Shown: positions 4,444-5,395 of the stretch, piece after piece | Numbering within the stretch: the stretch's first letter is position 1 | Layout: each line of letters starts with the position of its first letter | Origin: Candidatus Nitrosopumilus sp. | GTDB taxonomy: Archaea; Thermoproteota; Nitrososphaeria; Nitrososphaerales; Nitrosopumilaceae | Direction of reading: 5' to 3' | Assembly (NCBI GenBank): GCA_013002265.1 | Contig: JABDKK010000017.1 | Location: forward strand, 1 to 5,395 | DNA: 5,395 bases | The notes under the pieces: generated by a model | Database searches by the model: none | Told to the model about the DNA's origin: nothing | The model's input: the letters and a program-made list of their open reading frames with translations, nothing else | Position numbers and translations under genes: made by a program

Positions 4444-5395
4444 TGATAAATCCTCAAAAGTGAAGCTGGTTGCAAGTGGAACTATTCCATTTGTTTTCAT
4501 TTTACTTATGATGGCATACATTTTTGGTCCAGGTGCTGATTTGTTAGATTTTGGAGTTCCACTACCTGAAATAACCATAGAGAAAGTAGATTTTCTTGAT
4601 TCTGAAATTCAAGCAACTGTGAGAAACACTGGACCTATTTCAGTAGAAATAGCAATGGCTGACATTAATGATAGAATACAGCCAGCTGCAATTGAGCCTG
4701 ATAAACATCTGGAACGGTATGAAACAGCCATAGTAAGAATCCCTTTTGAATGGAATGAGGCAGAACCATATCTTATTGGAATAACTGTTGATGATGGAAC
4801 TAGATTTGAAAAAGAAATTGAGGCAGCAGCTCCTGCACTAGAACCCACTTTGGATCTTGCAATATTTTTTGCAATTATTGGAACCTATGTTGGAGTAATT
4901 CCAGTAATGATTGGATTATTGTGGCTTCCTTTTATCAGAAAAATTAGCAAGCAAAAATATCATTTCTTTTTAGCACTTACGGCAGGTCTTTTGTTATTTT
5001 TGGGAATAGATTCAATCGAAGAGGCATTAGAGGTATCTGCAGAAAGCCTTGCAGATAGTTTTAATGGCGTATTGCTTGTTGCAACTGTTTTGATATTTTC
5101 ATTTCTTGGTTTGTATTATACTGGTGAAAAATTAGTTGACAGGGCAAAATCATCTAAACTTACAAAACCTGTTGCAATTGCCCTTATGATCTCAATTGGA
5201 ATTGGATTGCATAACTTTGGCGAAGGACTAGCAATTGGGGCTGCTGTAGGTATGGGATCTGTTGCATTTAGTACATTTTTGATAATAGGATTTGCATTAC
5301 ACAACACTACTGAAGGAATTGCAATTGCATCCCCAATGTCTAGAGAAAAACTAATGATTGGAAAATTGGCTGCAATGGGAATGATAGCAGGAGCT
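4433..5395 (+). CDS. ZIP-family metal permease with N-terminal ectodomain, 3' end missing
   Basis: This is a metal importer of the inner membrane; 321 residues are visible and the frame is open at the right edge. A first membrane segment (about 14-32) leads to a predicted outside domain of about 100 residues (about 40-138), rich in beta-strand-like segments (ITIEKVDFLDSEIQATVRNTG). This is not part of the usual ZIP core. Further membrane segments lie at about 140-166, 177-192, 212-230, 246-274 and 277-300. ZIP metal-site motifs are HNFGEG (H260, N261, E264) in TM4 and HNTTEG (H290, N291, E294) in TM5 of the core. The usual Pro of HNxPEG is replaced by Gly and Thr. About one to three core segments are missing at the end. 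Its ATG lies inside the last codons of the oxidase (11-base overlap, different frame), which indicates one mRNA and probably coupled translation. Zn, Fe or Mn are plausible cargoes; control by the palindrome at 3330-3355 is inferred. Confidence 0.92.
   Translation, partial: MEVSDKSSKVKLVASGTIPFVFILLMMAYIFGPGADLLDFGVPLPEITIEKVDFLDSEIQATVRNTGPISVEIAMADINDRIQPAAIEPDKHLERYETAIVRIPFEWNEAEPYLIGITVDDGTRFEKEIEAAAPALEPTLDLAIFFAIIGTYVGVIPVMIGLLWLPFIRKISKQKYHFFLALTAGLLLFLGIDSIEEALEVSAESLADSFNGVLLVATVLIFSFLGLYYTGEKLVDRAKSSKLTKPVAIALMISIGIGLHNFGEGLAIGAAVGMGSVAFSTFLIIGFALHNTTEGIAIASPMSREKLMIGKLAAMGMIAGA

Noticed and set aside
4609..5307. Minus-strand frames of 79 and 63 codons opposite the ZIP gene
   Set aside because: They are antisense to a frame with clear ZIP motifs. 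Their Ser/Ala/Pro/Ile-rich translations are typical shadows.
1..5395. CRISPR array, tRNA/rRNA, transposase or attachment sites
   Set aside because: No regularly spaced repeats, no tRNA-like cloverleaf or rRNA motifs, and no transposase or integrase domains were seen. The only tandem repeat is the operator-linked pair at 3307-3344.

Overview
The window looks like a piece of an ammonia-oxidising archaeal chromosome (Thaumarchaeota/Nitrososphaerota, most like the marine Nitrosopumilus group). The evidence is indirect. The DNA is strongly AT-rich. Genes lack Shine-Dalgarno sites, and most have a TATA-like box about 25-30 bases before the start codon, as for leaderless archaeal mRNAs. The protein set is also typical: a two-domain multicopper oxidase next to a ZIP permease, a small Cys-rich ribbon protein, and Met-rich and His-rich exported proteins. 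No ribosomal or phylogenetic marker is present, so the assignment is inferred.

Left part (1-1372). A probable minus-strand gene runs off the left edge. Divergent to it is a membrane-anchored protein that is about one-fifth methionine (162-803). A convergent minus-strand gene encodes a seven-cysteine ribbon protein (814-1035). A divergent plus-strand gene encodes a short His-rich exported protein (1154-1372). Both divergent promoter regions carry almost the same palindrome, with core TACA-NN-TGTA. This matches the operator core known for CopY/BlaI-type repressors. It sits at the same distance from an identical ATACTTAAC element, so the four genes may belong to one metal-responsive (perhaps copper) regulon.

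Middle part (1373-3239). A mostly empty 350-base spacer precedes a zinc-type cation diffusion facilitator (1729-2601). Next comes a DtxR/MntR-family regulator (2763-3239) that keeps all six metal ligands known from Bacillus MntR.

Right part (3240-5395). The spacer holds a 19-bp imperfect tandem repeat running into a perfect 26-bp palindrome of DtxR-like appearance, which overlaps the TATA box of the next gene. That promoter drives an exported two-domain multicopper oxidase (3379-4443). A ZIP-family metal permease with an extra N-terminal outside domain follows, overlapping it by 11 bases and running off the right edge.

Taken together this is a metal-homeostasis island: export (CDF), sensing (MntR-like), oxidation outside the cell (MCO), import (ZIP), plus Met-, His- and Cys-rich candidate metal-handling proteins. 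The most interesting inferences are the MntR-like regulator with its probable operator over an oxidase-permease operon, and the duplicated cop-box-like promoter.
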